Made by a program: the position numbers and the translations under genes. This document shows positions 41,873-42,052 of a stretch of 42,052 bases of DNA, piece after piece. The stretch comes from Hyphomicrobiales bacterium. GTDB lineage: Bacteria > Pseudomonadota > Alphaproteobacteria > Rhizobiales > Beijerinckiaceae. Numbering within the stretch: the first letter of the stretch is position 1; each line of letters opens with the position of its first letter. The DNA is taken from NCBI GenBank assembly GCA_025356415.1, contig JANXTB010000125.1:1-42052 (forward strand). Reading direction: 5' to 3'. Under the pieces are notes generated by a model. The model was not told where the DNA came from. It ran no database searches and worked only from the letters and a program-made list of their open reading frames with translations.

Positions 41873-42052
41873 GCGACGATATTATCGAACAGGGCGTGGT
41901 CGCGATTGCGGACCGCATCGCCAAGGGTGAGATCACCAGCGAAGCAGTCACCGCGCTGGCGATTGCGCGGCTCGCGACGCGCGGGCGGCGTTTCAATGGC
42001 GTCGTTCTCCTGCAGGCCGATGAAGCGCGCGCCGCGGCGCGTGAGGCCGACA
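41869..42052 (+). CDS. Amidase-signature enzyme, N-terminus only (AtzE-like)
   Basis: Only 61 codons are inside the window, from ATG 41869 to the right edge. They read as an amidase N-terminal helix region (AIADRIAKGEITSEAVTALAIARLATRGRRFNGVVLLQADEARAAAREAD), as in AtzE, GatA and related proteins where this is followed by the GxGGSS signature. The catalytic Ser-cisSer-Lys is outside the window. The coupling to the AtzG-like gene supports an AtzE-type amidase acting on a linear ureide or amide; substrate unproven. Confidence 0.7.
   Translation, partial: MSDDIIEQGVVAIADRIAKGEITSEAVTALAIARLATRGRRFNGVVLLQADEARAAAREAD

Noticed and set aside
1-42052. tRNA, rRNA, integrase, transposase or phage genes
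   Set aside because: I looked for them as signs of an island and found none that I can support.

Overview
The window looks like a chromosomal accessory region of an alphaproteobacterium in the Rhizobiales/Hyphomicrobiales (Beijerinckiaceae-, Bosea- or Bradyrhizobium-like). The evidence is high GC, a Rhizobiales-type porin at the left edge, several Bug/TctC-type solute receptors, an Arg/Tyr-rich small secreted protein, and the short palindromic tgtccgctt...cggaca repeats that I associate with this group. The genus is an inference. No rRNA, tRNA, CRISPR array, transposase or phage gene was seen.

Layout. (1) 1-5.8 kb: a porin cut by the window edge, a strong hairpin terminator behind an AT-rich gap (possible sRNA), a lone receiver-domain protein, an Arg/Tyr-rich exported protein, an esterase-713-type secreted hydrolase, a truncated polX remnant and a membrane-anchored alpha/beta hydrolase. 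(2) 6-10.2 kb, plus strand: a ThDP decarboxylase, an FMN 2-hydroxyacid dehydrogenase and a Bug receptor, which together resemble a mandelate-type MdlB/MdlC module. (3) 10.4-16.3 kb: a divergent unit around a MarR operator. Leftward run a ring-opening amidohydrolase (AtzD/barbiturase family), a GST, an FAD monooxygenase and a Bug receptor. Rightward run MarR and an alpha/beta C-C hydrolase. Remnants of a Bug gene and probably a LysR gene lie at its left end. (4) 18.2-26.5 kb, minus strand: AAHS-type MFS importer, GntR/UTRA regulator, a Cys-less Asp/Glu-racemase-fold protein, FAD monooxygenase, isocitrate-lyase-family C-C lyase, LeuC/LeuD-type hydro-lyase and an isochorismatase-fold amidohydrolase. 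Near-identical TGTCCGGACA palindromes lie before the MFS gene, the gntR gene and the monooxygenase gene. (5) 27-31.2 kb: a zinc-ribbon protein, a third Bug receptor with a broken copy beside it, an unknown membrane protein, a DUF1003 protein and a cation-diffusion-facilitator transporter. (6) 31.2 kb to the right edge: a second GntR (FCD) regulator divergent from a tightly overlapped operon. It encodes an alpha/beta C-C hydrolase, an isochorismatase-type amidase, OsmC, two PuuE/cyclic-imide-hydrolase-type proteins flanking an FAH-family hydrolase, a complete branched-chain-type ABC importer, and an AtzG-like plus AtzE-like amidase pair cut by the window end.

How the genes may work together (inference). 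The window is rich in enzymes that open cyclic amides, hydrolyse amides or ureides, and cleave C-C bonds, each group with its own uptake system and regulator. This suggests stacked catabolic modules for N-heteroaromatic, imide or ureide-like acids. Region 4 can be read as: acid uptake, flavin oxygenation, amide hydrolysis, hydration of a maleate-like diacid, then retro-aldol cleavage to central metabolites. Region 6 can be read as: ABC import, ring opening of a cyclic imide, then amide and acylpyruvate-type hydrolysis. The two most unusual proteins are the AtzD-family enzyme, which appears to lack two of the three Ser-Lys dyads including the catalytic one, and the racemase-fold protein, which appears to lack both catalytic cysteines.
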